Source: Scenedesmus sp. ARA3 | Taxonomy: Eukaryota > Chlorophyta > Chlorophyceae > Sphaeropleales > Scenedesmaceae | Length of the DNA: 64,000 nt | Direction of reading: 5' to 3' | Assembly (NCBI GenBank): GCA_004335835.1 | Contig: RWJK01000386.1 | Span: forward strand, 27,532-91,531 | Shown: positions 48,801 to 59,742 of the stretch, piece after piece | Position numbering within the stretch: the stretch's first letter is position 1 | Layout of the letters: every line of letters starts with the position of its first letter | Translations under genes and position numbers: made by a program | Notes under the pieces: generated by a model | The model's database searches: none | Told to the model about the DNA's origin: nothing | The model's input: only the letters and a program-made list of their open reading frames with translations

Positions 48801-51800
48801 GCAGCAAAGGTGGAGTCATCGGCACTGGCTTATGTCGCCGTGCTGATGCCATGTCAGTGCAGCACGTGGCGCAAGGGGCCGCATGTTGTCAAGCTGCAGA
48901 GGAGGCGTTGTGGCGAGGTGGCGTGTTGAGAAGGTGAGCAGGCCGACCCAGAGTATGCGTTGGCTATGAGCCGGCCGGCCCGCGGGTTATGTGCACAGTA
49001 AAAGCACGCAGTACGTGCTGCTGCCACAGTGTGCCGCGGCCAACATGCGATGATGGGCGCCGCCCAATCGGTTGTTCTGCAACATGTTAGGAACAGTTTT
49101 CACGGGCTGTGTGCTGTGTTTCAGTTTTCGTATGCATTGTTTCCCTCTGAGGCTGCTGGCTCATGCAGCAAGCTGCAGGGCAAACTCTTGCCATCATGGC
49201 ATGATGCTGTACAGCAGCACAGCAAAACACAGTAGCGTGTGTAGCTGGCAGGCACAGCATGGGCCTGGGTGTCAGCAGTCGAACGTACAGTGCGGGTGAG
49301 CGGTGCCGCTGCAGCAGTGCAGGCACTTTGAACTGCCCTGCACGTGCCATGCTTGTGAGCACACAGCAGGTGGCCTGCTGCATGTTTTCACAAGCTGGCA
49401 CATGCATAACAGTTCATGATGCTCTGCACTGCAGGTGATGCACCGCTCCTTGGGTGGCCACTCTCAATGTGCACATCGCTCCACCCACACATGTAGTACA
49501 TACAGCAACGCATTCACCTGCAGTGAGTCCAGGATTTGAAGGTGTACATCATCTGCAAAGCAGTGATGCTTTGCATGGTTTTCTAGGCGGGTGCAGGGCT
49601 CAATGCGTCACCAGCAGGAGCTTGCGTCGATGCGATCTGTGGCGCATCAAGAGGGCATGCACACAGACAAGGGACGGAGAAGCAAGGCAGCAGGCTAAGC
49701 GGGCTCAGGGACGTAATCCCCCAGGGCATTGCAACTGCGCCTGTATGCGAGCAGTGAGTAAGTCTCCACGTCTTCCAAGCAATGTCATACATGCAGACCC
49801 CGCAGCCACTGCAGCAAGCAGACATTGCCTGTGCCTGGTGTGGCTCAGAATGAGGCACACCCGCCGCATGTACTGGCGGTATGTGCATCCAAGTACGGGA
49901 ACACAGACATAAGGACATGCGATACAGATCGAGCAATAGATACGTATCAAACCGAGCACAAGATAGAGCAGCGCAAGACAGGTGGGGCTGCAGCAGTAGG
50001 CTACGTCCCTGCATGCTCAGGGATAAGCTGTGTTGAGGCGCGCATAACAGAGGGCGAGAGAACGAGGCAACAAACACACACAGTCGACGCTCAGGGACAA
50101 GAAGCACGGAGGGCACGCGGGAGAGTAACTGAAACCGCCCAAGAAGGCGGCAGTGTGTCTTCTGCCATGTAGCATGCGCAGGCTGAGCACCAGCACACCA
50201 CTGGTGAAGGAGCAGCAAGTTGCATCACTTGCTGTGCAATTGCACTTGCAAGTGCTACGCCTTTGTGTATCAAGAAAACGGGGAAAAACAGATTATACAA
50301 GCAGACAAACAAAAGGCAGCTGACAGCTGCTGCAGCATCTTGCAGCTTGCAGCATCGAAACTGCTGTAAGCTGCTGTTAAGCTCAGTGCTGTTGGCTGCA
50401 ACCTGCGAGTCGTCTCTGTGTAGCATTTTGCAGAGGCAAGGTACTGCTGGGCACACGCCAGGTGTGGCAGAGGCACGGTTGAAGCAATGGCAGCTTGCAA
50501 CAAAACAGCCACTTCAACCATACACGCCGGCAGCTGCAGCAAGCCTGGGTGCAACAGGTGCTGCACGTGCGCGCGCGACTCTGCTGAAGAAGTGACAAGC
50601 ACTCAACATATTCCTATCAGGGCAGAGATAGGAAGGCTGTGCAAAAAGCACAGCAGACGAACGCCAGATACAGATTGTTGCTGGTCTGAGCCCGCTGCTG
50701 GTGTAGCCAGGCAGCTACAACACCTGCATTTCTGCCAACCACACCCGCTTTCTCAAATGTAGTAAGAGAAACGTTCCCCGCAATGCCACGCACAACATGG
50801 CATCAGTGATGCACGTAAATGACTTGCAAAAACAGTAAGGCAACTACTCTAAACTTAAGGTTTTTACAGCAAGGCTTGTACTGCCAGGCACTCCACACAT
50901 GGGCAGACAAGCAGAGTATAAAAGAGCAGCAAGCATATGCTTGCTCAACTGCAGCCGGGGCGCAACCCCTGCACCTGCCCCGATGGCTACTGTGGTTCCC
51001 AGCACCCAACCCTCCCAACGACACTCTGCAGCCGTTGCAGCACCCATCTCCAACAGTAGTGTTGGCAGCATTGCACGCCCCAGCATATGCATGCACGCAT
51101 ATCCAAGTCGTCATCCCCCTCCCCAGCATGACTCATCCTGCAAGGCAACAGTCCTGCAAGCATCTGTGTTCCTGCAAGGGAGCAGCAGAACGATGACGCC
51201 ATGTCCTTCGCTGCCACATGTTGTTTTCCTGCAAGCACACCCCCTGCCCTCACCTTGTAGCATTGACCCTGCGGATGCGCTGCGCCAGGCTGTCTACTGT
51301 GTGCGCCATCAGCAGCGTTTCATCCAGGTCAAACACGAGCATCAGCCTGCTGAAGTGCATCACGCCAGCAGCTAGGCTCAGCAGGTGTGCAGGCACCATG
51401 TAGCCCCAGTATGCTGCTGCATACGTTGCCTTGCCTGTGTGGGTTGCGATGGGATGTGATTGGTCAAAGCAGCAGATGTAGCAGCAGGGCAGCAGGAAGC
51501 TGGTTAGAGGCATGCATATAACCATGTATGTTCAGTGCCCACTCTGCATCAGCACAACTTGCGTGGGGTCCTCGTAAACAGACAACAACACAGGGTACAC
51601 CATGACAGGACCCCAAACGATATGTTGCAACACTCGCTGTTGTGCGTGACATCCCTGCAATTGAGAACAGACATCACCGCTGACAGGAGACTTGCCAAAG
51701 CACATGCTTCAAGCAGACGAAGCTGATACAGCATGCCTGCCAAGCGGCAGTATAGCTCAGTGAGCAGCACTTGCCCGTTTAAACCACAGGCAGGACGGCA

Positions 51801-53062
51801 GCTGTTTGAAGCACCAAAACAGAGACGAAATGGTGCGGATGCGGGTGACCAGTCATGGTGATGCCAACAAGTGCAACACCAACAACAGCACTTGCAGGAA
51901 AATGCCACAGGGTTGTGGGTACACCCAGTAACAACACACAGCATGGCGCCTCCAAGCGAGCTCACAACGAGCATGACAGATGAAAAAGCATGTTGAGCGC
52001 CTCTATTAGGGCTGGTCATCAGCCACTGCTGTGCCATCCAAGTTTAGCAGGCCCAACACCAGCCGCAGAAGGGGCGCAGTGCACCGCATGACCAAGCATG
52101 TTTAGTGCAACGAATGACAAAACACTCAGCAAGAAAAACGCTTGAAAACAGCACCAATGTGTACATTGAACACATGCACATGACACAATTTGAACCGATA
52201 TACACCCCAGACCAGAACAACCAAAGTTTGAATTGAGAGGGCAACAAATACGCAGTGCCCAGCCCTTGTGTGTACCTGTCTTGACCTTCACGGGAACCAG
52301 CACCAGCTCCTTATCCAAAGCTTCGAAGCGCACCACAATGGTCTGCTGGTTCTCAAGCTGGGCCTTGTGCACCGTCTCCATGGCCGACACAGAGCTGCAC
52401 AGGCAACATGGTGCAAACAGGAAGCACATGCAGGCAACAGGGAGATGCGGTGAGGGCACATGCATGCCACGATTTTGTTTGAGCAACATGAAGCGTACAG
52501 TGAGCAGCATGTGGCGCATGTGTGCAGCTGACAGCTAACAGTGCGACATGCGTGTGACAGAGGAGTGCACCAGCACTTGATCAGCACATCGAACCCACAA
52601 CTGCATCTGTCGATTGGCTGTATGCGCTCACCTGGCATCATCAGGATCAGCGCACATGCGCACATCAGGTCCACGCTCTGCATCAAGCACAACACATGTC
52701 AAAAGCAACAGAGCAGACTGACAGAGCATCAACCAACAGCCTCACAGCAGCGGCAGCAAACACAGCATACAGGATGAAGGGCTGGGGCGGCGAGATTCTG
52801 GCGCCCATCACATCTACAAGAACATACCTCCAGCTAGGACGTGTGCAACAGCCAACGGGGGCGGCCGAGGCAGTGTGTTGTGCTCAGGAGCAGCATAAGA
52901 CCTGCAGGTTGGTAGGGGTGATGCCGTGAGAGGTCGCTGCTGTGCAGCTCTACATGTACATCCGAAACGATATCGAACCGAACAGCGATTTGACTGGCAG
53001 GAAGGCCAGTGGCACGCAACATGAAGCGCTGTCAGCGCAGCAGCAGCACGGCTACTCGCCAT
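37872..53062 (-). CDS. CPL-type RNA polymerase II CTD phosphatase (FCP1 homology + dsRBD)
   Basis: Nuclear phosphatase acting on the Pol II C-terminal repeat, like plant CPL1/CPL2. Exons, 5' to 3': to 52828, 52677-52632, 52394-52276, 51416-51254, 48534-48370, 47036-46971, 46761-46552, 45800-45571, 44560-44460, 43892-43728, 43007-41925, 41614-40673, 40056-39347, 38838-37872; phases agree over all, giving over 1650 residues. PPPLAVAHVLAG and the ENQQTIVVRFEALDKELVLV stretch match the CPL N-terminal region. The catalytic motif FDLDETLLMAHT (DxDxT) is followed by RPVIRLEQQGRPLIITRVNP, VFICTTAEKEYALEAWRLLD and MSVIIDDRSDVWEE. A dsRBD spans the 40673/40056 junction (PSLLADLSRN.., YAPSKQQAKLRAADEAA). 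Long poly-Q/A/P expansions fill the C-terminus. The 5' exon is uncertain: an open frame from ATG 53062 fits the phase, but another ATG at 53214 could start a separate first exon. Confidence 0.92.
38940..38966 (-). repeat. intronic copy of the CPL last-exon acceptor edge
   Basis: CTGCAG-TGCTGGCGTGGAA on the minus strand repeats the acceptor and first codons of the last exon (38838), about 115 bases upstream. AGGTG-rich flanks are shared. Confidence 0.8.
40100..40300 (-). repeat. two intronic copies of the CPL dsRBD-exon acceptor edge
   Basis: After the true acceptor (exon at 40056, GDVRPGKKQDLKDANLTCIL), copies at about 40194 and 40297 on the minus strand encode GDVRPGKKQDANLTCILHC and GDMRPGKKQDLKDANITCIV, each preceded by CTGCAG. 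Confidence 0.95.
41694..41755 (-). repeat. intronic copy of a CPL acceptor edge
   Basis: CACAG-GTGCGCTCAGCGTGGACAGC on the minus strand copies the start of the exon at 41614 (VRSGVDSSNV), with one base lost so the copy is out of frame. It lies about 135 bases upstream. Confidence 0.85.
43075..43130 (-). repeat. intronic copy of a CPL acceptor edge
   Basis: AACAG-AACATCAAGCCCGAGGCAGC on the minus strand repeats the start of the exon at 43007 (NIKPEAARLVSAGIL), about 117 bases upstream, and includes the flanking CCTAAC sequence. Confidence 0.95.
43141..43150 (+). repeat. telomere-like TTTAGGG motif in a CPL intron
   Basis: GTTAGGGTTTGTGGTTTAGGG spans 43127-43147 and contains one exact and one degenerate TTTAGGG unit. 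Confidence 0.5.
43325..43670 (-). repeat. three intronic copies of a CPL donor edge
   Basis: The end of the exon at 43728 (TLRELRSKFYAELDL then gtgag) recurs at about 43345, 43490 and 43610 on the minus strand, each ~40-80 bases long. Two keep a gt donor; one has a mutated codon context. Confidence 0.92.
43975..44145 (-). repeat. two intronic copies of a CPL acceptor edge
   Basis: GCAG-GTGATGCCGTTCCACCC (VMPFHPHKEAAALD, true exon at 43892) is copied at about 44010 and 44139, with the CACTCGACACTG end included. Confidence 0.95.
44640..44685 (-). repeat. intronic copy of the CPL IIDDR-exon acceptor edge
   Basis: TTGCAG-TGCGGGCCAGGCGCCCCG on the minus strand repeats the acceptor and first codons of the exon at 44560, about 120 bases upstream. 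Confidence 0.92.
45030..45410 (-). repeat. two intronic copies of a CPL donor edge
   Basis: The end of the exon at 45571 (GCGGCAGAGCC..GTGAC.., then gagtgagtg) and the intron after it recur at about 45290-45400 and 45040-45140. The unit is roughly 260 bases and includes the TTCCAGCCAGC and CGTAACACCAACAGTCTGCA blocks. Confidence 0.92.
45915..46240 (-). repeat. intronic copies of the CPL WEVFICTT exon acceptor edge
   Basis: The first ~90 bases of the exon at 45800, encoding SWEVFICTTAEKEYALEAWR, are copied at about 45930-46035 with the TTGCAG acceptor. A shorter third copy (LEAWRLLDPEASLF) is at about 46160-46220. Confidence 0.95.
46240..46551 (-). repeat. intronic array of a CPL donor edge, ~121-bp period
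   Basis: The 3' end of the exon at 46552 (LKDYLSGMEDVRAGAVRKQR then gtgag) with its following intron is repeated, giving donor copies at about 46310 and 46430 in addition to the true one. A partial copy precedes at about 46205-46250. Confidence 0.95.
47250..48366 (-). repeat. eight-copy intronic array of a CPL donor edge, ~117-130-bp period
   Basis: The true exon ends ALLQADFDMLDFYR at 48370 before gtggg. Copies of its last 40-60 bases with a gt donor begin at about 48235, 48118, 48000, 47882, 47760, 47629, 47505 and 47373; a faint ninth is near 47260. Most copies keep CAG-gt and a recognisable MLDFYR reading. Confidence 0.97.
48535..51253 (-). other. 2.7 kb CPL intron
   Basis: Longest intron of the gene, between the DLDET exon and the ESKAAELRS exon. 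Near its 3' end, at about 48690-48737, is one copy of the next exon's acceptor edge (CAG-GGACACAGGCGGCTGAGCTG). Elsewhere no nested gene or known repeat was recognised. Confidence 0.6.
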
Positions 53063-53887
53063 TGGCCGAAGCTGCGCACGATGTCCTGCTGTAGGACCCC
53101 GCTGAGCTCAGGGCCGAGGATTCTACAGGGCTTGAACAAGACCTTGAGTGCGGAGCCATCAGGCATGAGCAGCTGTGTGCGCAGTGGTGCTGGTTGTGCA
53201 GCTGCGTTGGCCATGCCTGGCGTTGCTGCCCCTGAGGGCGCTACTGTTGCTTGCTTAATTTACGAGGTGTTCTTGTTAGCATACTGGTGGATGTTGCCAC
53301 CGTCGGTGGTCAGCAGCAGGAAAGCCAAGCCACAGAGCACCACCCACGCCTTGCCCTCCTCAGCGTCCCTGAACAACAAGCTCTTAAACTTTACTTGGGT
53401 GAAATGACCGCTACACGGCAGGACGCCGTTGACGTCAAGGTTTGCTGTTCGGTGCTCTGTTGGAAGCTCGGCAATGAAGCAGACAACTTTCATTTTGCAG
53501 TACCAGCACTTGAATGGGTATGCAGTGATTATGAGCCGACTTCAGGCTTGACACAGGCTCTTGTGTCACCTGTGCGGAACAGTGGAGCTTGAACCCAGCA
53601 ATCAGCTGTCGCATGAGGCCATCGTCCATATCGTCTTTCATCAGCGCACATTGACCACTGTCGTTTTCGCATGCTACTCTCGCACTCACGCTTAGGTCCT
53701 GCTGACCGTAGGCTGCAATCAGTGTGCCTGGCTAACAAGGAAACGCGGTGTTGCACATGTTGTATATCATGTAGAGAGTACGATCTTCTTCAGGCCAGGC
53801 CTGGTGATGTGCCAGTGACTTGCTGCTTTCTTCCAGACATGCCCCCCGGCCCTCCTGCACTAGCGTAGCGGAGGCAGCTGATACAGC
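53063..53887. promoter_or_regulatory. divergent region CPL / EF-hand-SAM gene
   Basis: Holds the 5' parts of both genes. A minus-strand frame starting MANAAAQPAPLRTQLLMPDG at 53214 may be the real first CPL exon. No TATA box or other motif is claimed. Confidence 0.4.
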
Positions 53888-56331
53888 ATGTCTCTTAACA
53901 GTGCTAGCCGCTGCATGGTGGCGCTCTGGCTGCTGCTGCTGACCTGCACAGCCTCAGCTGCAGGGGCAGCACAGGCAGCAGGGACAGCAAGGCCTCCTGC
54001 AGGCAGTGCCCAGCAGCAACGTGGCATGCTGATGCGCTGGTTCAACAACATGGACGTTGACAAGGATGGGGAGCTGCAAGCTGGCGAGCTGAGGGACTTC
54101 ATTGGCGCGCAGCTGGGCACAACCGATTTCAACACGGGCAGGAAGCTGGACCGTGCCATTGCACAGGTGACGTGCCAGAGCAAGCACCACGCAGTTGACA
54201 GGGAAACAGAACGTGACTCACACAGCTTGGCTTGTCCTGCAAGCTGCCACTGACAGTGTGCTGTTGACCGCTCCAAGGCATCTGCGCAGGAAGATGCACA
54301 GTACCTGCCAGCAAGCTGGCAGCCAAGCAGCAGCAGCAGCGATCGCATTGCAACCCCAGCACAGAAGTGATTACGATTGTAACCAACGGTTAGACCAACC
54401 AGTAAATGCAAGCAATGTTGCAATGCTGCAGGTCACTGGCAAGCTGGATGGTGCAGATTCTGGGCTGGACATTTCGGTCAACGAACTGGATCAGCACCTG
54501 CACAAGGTGCTAGAGGTACGAGAGCCGCCAGATTGCTTGCCTGCACAACAACAGAGCCACATGCGGACGGCTATGGGTTGCTGTGTGCAACCCATAACCT
54601 GTATTGATGTATGCAGCAGATGTCTCCTGAACTTGGTCACGAGCAAAGGCGAAAGTTCTGCATGGGTGTGGAGTTGGTCATTTTATGTGCGGTGCTGCTG
54701 CTTGGTGCTGCGCGGAGGGTGCTGGCTATTGTGCATATTGATTGATTCACCAGCGGCAGGTGGCACATGTTGTGCCAGCGTACACGACATCCGTGCTTTG
54801 TCCGGACATCAGCAATATCAGCAGCTGCCAGTAATGTCTTTCAACCAACCAATGTACCATTTGTTTGACTGGACCCGCAGGGTGTGAAGGTGTGGGAGTG
54901 GATCACACACAGCCTGGGACTCCCCATGTATGCAGAGGCTTTCAGAGACAACGCCATTACTGTAAGCCGAAACTGCCAGCCGCAGCCGCAGCAACGGGCA
55001 CCAGCCAGCTACTGCACAACCCGCAACCCGACAGCACCTCGATTTTCATTGCAAAGCACTCTCTATGCCGGCAGCAGCAGCAGCAGCAATAGCCATGCGG
55101 CACACATGCTGCTGAAGCATCATCAGCAGCAACAGCCATGGCTGTGCAGCTTCCAGTAGCTCCTCATGCAGTTCATCACAAACACTCTGCCTGTTGCCAG
55201 GCCGTCCGCATAGCGCTGTGCTACGTGGTCACACCACCTGCAGTCTTGTGTCTGCAGCTCAGTGATTCACCTCTGACGCATCTGACGCACTTCCTTCCTG
55301 CAGGTGCATGATTTCCCCATGCTTGTCAGCAATGGTGGCCAGCTGCTGCAGGCAGAGCTGCTGGTGAGTCAGCAGCAGCAGTGCATCTGGCACAGCTGGC
55401 CAGCTGCAGCCTGCACACCCCTTAGCATTGCCACATGTAACGCCTGCACAGCAAATTGCAGGCAATCATTGGCATGCCCGTGGGAATCATGGACGTTGAA
55501 CGCTGTTTTGTAGGCAACGTCGCTTGTCAAGTCACCTGATGCAGCGGCTTGGCAGACATGTTCACGCCTCGCGTATCTTGAAATAGATGTTGGGCAGCTG
55601 ACACTGTGCTAGAACCGCTGTAATGCTGCTGCTGCTGCCGCTGCACATTGCGTACGCAGGTGGTCAGCCTGCTGCACCGCCAGAAGATCATCCGCGCAAT
55701 GCAGCGCCAGATGCTGGGCCTTGGGGCGGAGCCCGGACCCATCCCGCACCTCAGCTGCAACAGCAGCACCACCACCACCAGTAGCAGCAGCAGCAGCAGC
55801 AGCAGCAGCATTGTGCAGTGCATCTGGAGGCCCCCCAGCACGCCTGGCGAGCCGCCGCTGCACAAGTATGTGCTGGAGCGCTTCGCGCTGGCACCGCCAA
55901 GCCCCGTTGCAGCATGGCAGCCAGTGGCAGAGCTCGATGACCTGGTAATGACACGCTTCAGTGATGCAGTTGGTGAGCCTGGCAGCTACCAGTACCGCGT
56001 AGCAGCGTGGAACTTGTACGGCAGGTCACCCTATGCATTCAGTGATGAAGTAGTGGTGGAGAAGGTATTGGGTGGTCCTGGCAGCAGCAGCAGATATGAG
56101 GCAGCCGCAGCCGCAGCAGGTGCGGGTGCAGTGACACAGCAGCAGCAGGATGCACAGCAGCAGCAAGGGCAGCATCGGCAACATTCAGCACAGGCGCAGG
56201 ATGTGAATAGCCGGACTGGGTCAGGGGCAGATCTGGATGACAAAAGTATTCATGCAGCGGAGAGGACTGCTGCAGCTGCAAACTCAGCGGCAGCTGACAG
56301 CAGTGACGTACTGCTGAGTCAGCATGCCGGC

Positions 56332-56378
<47 letters not shown>

Positions 56379-56429
56379 GCTGCTGTTGCGGCCGCCGGCA
56401 CAGCTGGCGCTGTTGGTTGGTGAACGTTC

Positions 56430-56467
<38 letters not shown>

Positions 56468-56884
56468 TAGCCGGTGCTGCAGGGCATCAGCAGCAGCAAG
56501 ATGTGGCGTACGCGGTGGTGCCCATGAACCAGCAGCAGCAGCAGCAGCAGCAGTCACAGCAGCAGCAGCAGCAGCCGCACCACCACCAGCAACAGCAGCA
56601 GGGTGCGGCTGCTGGTCTACCAAATGGCTTGGTCAGGCGCATGGGATCCTGCAGCAGTGACAGCGCTGCAGCAAGCTATGGCCACACCAACAGCCTCTGC
56701 ACGCCTGAGGATAGCACGGCTGCAGTGGCTACAGATGGCAACAGTCCTGCAGCAGCAGGGTGCAGCAGCAACACTTTGATTGTAGCCAGCAGCTGCACCG
56801 CGCCGGCAGCCGCTGCAGCAGCGGCGCATCAGGGGTCCAACGTTGTTTGGGTTGTTGGTGACACAGCACTTGCAGGACACAGCC

Positions 56885-56916
<32 letters not shown>

Positions 56917-58926
56917 CCAGCAAGCATTGTTGCGCAGGCGCAGCTGCTAGCTGGCATGCACGCTGCTGCAGGCGCAGCAGCAGGCCTGGGGGGCTCACAA
57001 GAACAGGTCAGCAGCAGCAACCGCCGCAGCCCTGCAGGTGCATCTGGCAAGGCAGCAGCAGCAGCAGGCTCGTGGTCTGCTGCTGCCTTCATTGCCAGCC
57101 ACATTGGCCGCTGGCTGCGTGCGCTGCTCAATAGCTTGCTGCTGCTTGTGGTGCCGGTGTGTGTGCGGCTGCTGCCTGTGCCTGTGCTGCATCAGCTGGC
57201 GTTGGGGCTGGCGCAGCTGCTGCGGCTGCTACCCGAGCCTCTGCAGCGTGCCCTGCAGCACCTTGGGGCGGGCAGCAGCAGCAGCAGCAGCAGCGAACCT
57301 GAGCAGGATCAACCAGCAGCAGGCGCAGCTGTTGAGCTAGCTGGTAGCTCGCCAGATGCTGCTGCTCTTGGCGGCCGCACCCTCAGAGCGTCTGCGAGCA
57401 GCAGCAGCAACGGCAGCGGTGGCAGCAGCAGGGCGCGGACGTCCAGCAGCACTGGTGTAGCAGCAGCTGATGCAGCTGCTGCTGGCACTTTGGGTGTGCC
57501 TGCTGGTGCATTGGATGCATTATCCATAGGCTTGCCACTGCACCTGACTGCTGAACAAGTGGGGCAGCTACTGCCGTCTGCAGCCAGTGTGGTAATAACA
57601 GGGGATTGCGGGCTGCCCGGCAATGCTGCTGCTTCACCAGAGGCGGCAGCTGCAGGAGGCATGAAGAAGAGCCGCAGTCAACTAGCGCTGCTTCTTCGGA
57701 GTTTGCCCAGCAGCCCTGGCAACAGTGCCACAGCAGTGCCAGCAGCAGCAGCAGCAGGCTTGGTGCCTGTCAACAATGCAGCAGCTGCTGCTGCTGCTGC
57801 TGGGCCATATGCAGGCATGTATGGCTTCGCATGGCAGGGTGCTGTCGTGCCACCTGCAGCAGCAGCAGCAGTAGCAGGGGTTGGACAGCAAGCTGATGTT
57901 CAGGCTGTGTTTGTGGCACTTGCACCAGATACAGACATTCAGCAGCAGCAGCAGCAGCAGCATGTGCTGCAGATCCCGCATGTGAAGTCACAGGGACAGC
58001 TGGCAGCAGCAGCAGCAGCAGCAGCAGACGGCAGCTGTCATGGCGGCCAGTGCTACATTGGCAGCCCTGAGCAGCAGCTGCTGCTCTCTGCTGGCCTGCC
58101 CAACAAGAAGCGCTGTGCACACCCTGGGTGAGTTGCCACAGCGGCTGCTGCGCTTGCTACAGCTTTGCTGGTTGAGGATTGCTACAGCTTTGCTGGTAGA
58201 GGACACTAAACCTGTGCGTGCTGCGCAGGACATCATGTATGCTGTTGCCCTGCTCCTCATGTACCGCGCCGCCATATGTGCATTGTCGATGCGTCCAGAT
58301 GCGCACCAAACAGCTGCTGGTGCGGTAGCGCAAAGGCCGCAATTCACCATCTACGCGCACATCTTCTACGCTAGCGCTGACGTCTGCCGCCAATGCTGCT
58401 CTCAAATGCAACACGTGCCTCCCAACTACAGGTGCACTCAGCAGTTTGACCTGCGCCACCTGCGCGCACTGAAGCAGCGGCACTACTGCGGGCGCTGCCA
58501 GCAGGCCTACTGCCTGGCCCACACAGCATACAGCCCACATGGACCCAGCGGCGGCTGCGGTGCTGAGTCGCGCTGCGTCTGCTGCAGCTGCTTCTATGAC
58601 TTCACGCCAGAGTACCGCATGTTCCTCGCGTCACGCAACACGCTGCAGCCTGGCAGCAGCAGCAGCAGCAGCAGGCGGTCCACCAGCGGGCCGCCGCAGC
58701 AAGGCGGCAGCAGCAGCAGCAGCCAAGCCGGTAGTCCTGTCAGCAGGACGTGCACGCAGACCAGGTCTTCCCCGGTGATGCAGCTGCGGCCATCGTCTGG
58801 TATGTTGCGGCTGAGCCGCAGCAGCAACGCATTGGCCGTTCAGCCAGCTGCAGACTCCGCGGCAGCGGCAGCGGCTGCTTGTCCTGCTGCGGCTGGCAGC
58901 AGCAACATCAGCAGCAGTAGTGCTGC

Positions 58927-58968
<42 letters not shown>

Positions 58969-59206
58969 CTTGAAGAGCAGGATGCTGTGGGCGCGGGCTT
59001 TGACCAAGTCAAAGGCTGTGGTGAGGCTGTTGCACGCTGGCCAGCAGCACAGCAGCTCAAGCTTGAGCCAGCAGCTGCAGCAGCCAGCTGCGCTAGTGTG
59101 TGTTGCACAGTGCGATGCAGCTGATGCCGGTCAGCAGGACAGCACAGCAAGCTACACCCAGCAACAGCAGCAGCAGGTTGCGGGCGTATCTGGTGATGGG
59201 CAGTGA
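53888..59206 (+). CDS. signal peptide - EF-hand - SAM - FN3 - TM - FYVE-like zinc finger protein
   Basis: Probable calcium-sensing membrane protein. Exons 53888-54166, 54432-54515, 54881-54961, 55304-55363, 55660-58127, 58432-59206; phases agree; 1248 residues. Signal peptide in residues 1-29 (MVALWLLLLTCTASA). Canonical EF loop DVDKDGELQAGE at 56-67 and a degenerate second loop (DGADSGLDISVNE). SAM-like domain at about 122-190 (VWEWITHSLGLPMYAEAF .. LLHRQKIIRAM). FN3-like domain at about 219-305 (CIWRPPSTPGEPPLHKYVLE .. YQYRVAAWNLYGRSPYAF). Long Q/S/A tracts follow. Hydrophobic stretch at about 650-700 (LLNSLLLLVVPVCVRLLPVP). FYVE-like finger at about 985-1050 (CAHPGC, QRHYCGRCQQAYC, CVCCSCF), created by the last splice. 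The first half resembles the lumenal EF-SAM unit of STIM proteins; function is inferred only. Confidence 0.82.
58141..58200 (+). repeat. ~24-bp tandem duplication in the last intron
   Basis: TTGCTACAGCTTTGCTGGTT plus GAGGA is followed by TTGCTACAGCTTTGCTGGTA plus GAGGA. Both lie within the intron 58128-58431. Confidence 0.85.
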
Positions 59207-59737
59207 GTGGCGCTGGGTACACAACAGCGTACACTGCATTTGGCAGTAGCTGCAGCCAGCAGTGCAGCTGCAGGTGCAGCATCTGCTTGCATTCTTGTCA
59301 TGTTATAACACGTCGACCACCATTGTAGCCCCGGCTTCAACGCCGCTTTTGCTGGCGCTTTGCTTTGCTTTTGCTGGCGGTCAGGTGCTCAAGCGGTGTA
59401 GCTGCATGATGGTGGCTGGGCATTGCGTCGAGTGATTGCGTCAACAGGACACAGGCACGGAAGTTGCCGCTATTTGTGTGTACATGCATTGACATCGTTA
59501 CTCTGTTCTAGAGTGTATTGAGCATTGTTTGCAGTGGTCATGTGTAGCAGAGCGGGTGTGTCTGTGGAGAGCTGTGTGTGACCCTTGCACACAAGTTGTG
59601 CACGTGTGGTGCCGCCGGCGCAGGGCTTGCCTGTGCCTGGTCTTTGTGCGTTTGTCCTTTGTCACTCTGTGAATGAAGATTGCTGCAGACGGAATGCAGA
59701 CAGATAGTGCTTGATGTCTTCATGTACATTTGCAGAC

Positions 59738-59742
59738 TGTAA
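59738..59742 (+). terminator. possible polyadenylation signal of the EF-SAM gene
   Basis: TGTAA about 530 bases after the stop. Short match only. Confidence 0.3.

Noticed and set aside
52834..53022. Minus-strand stretch reading AVRFDIVSDVHVELHSSDL, like a calcineurin-type phosphoesterase start
   Set aside because: Only one short motif fits, the frame ends soon after, and the rest of the family signature is absent. The region overlaps the likely CPL 5' exon in another frame.
53260..53493. Minus-strand 77-codon frame (MKVVCFIAELPTEH..)
   Set aside because: Could be a fragment, but no family motif was recognised and no splice to CPL in phase was found.
58135..58431. Open frame reading through the last intron of the EF-SAM gene
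   Set aside because: Using it would need a frame shift, and the donor/acceptor pair 58128/58431 gives a perfect FYVE-like finger.
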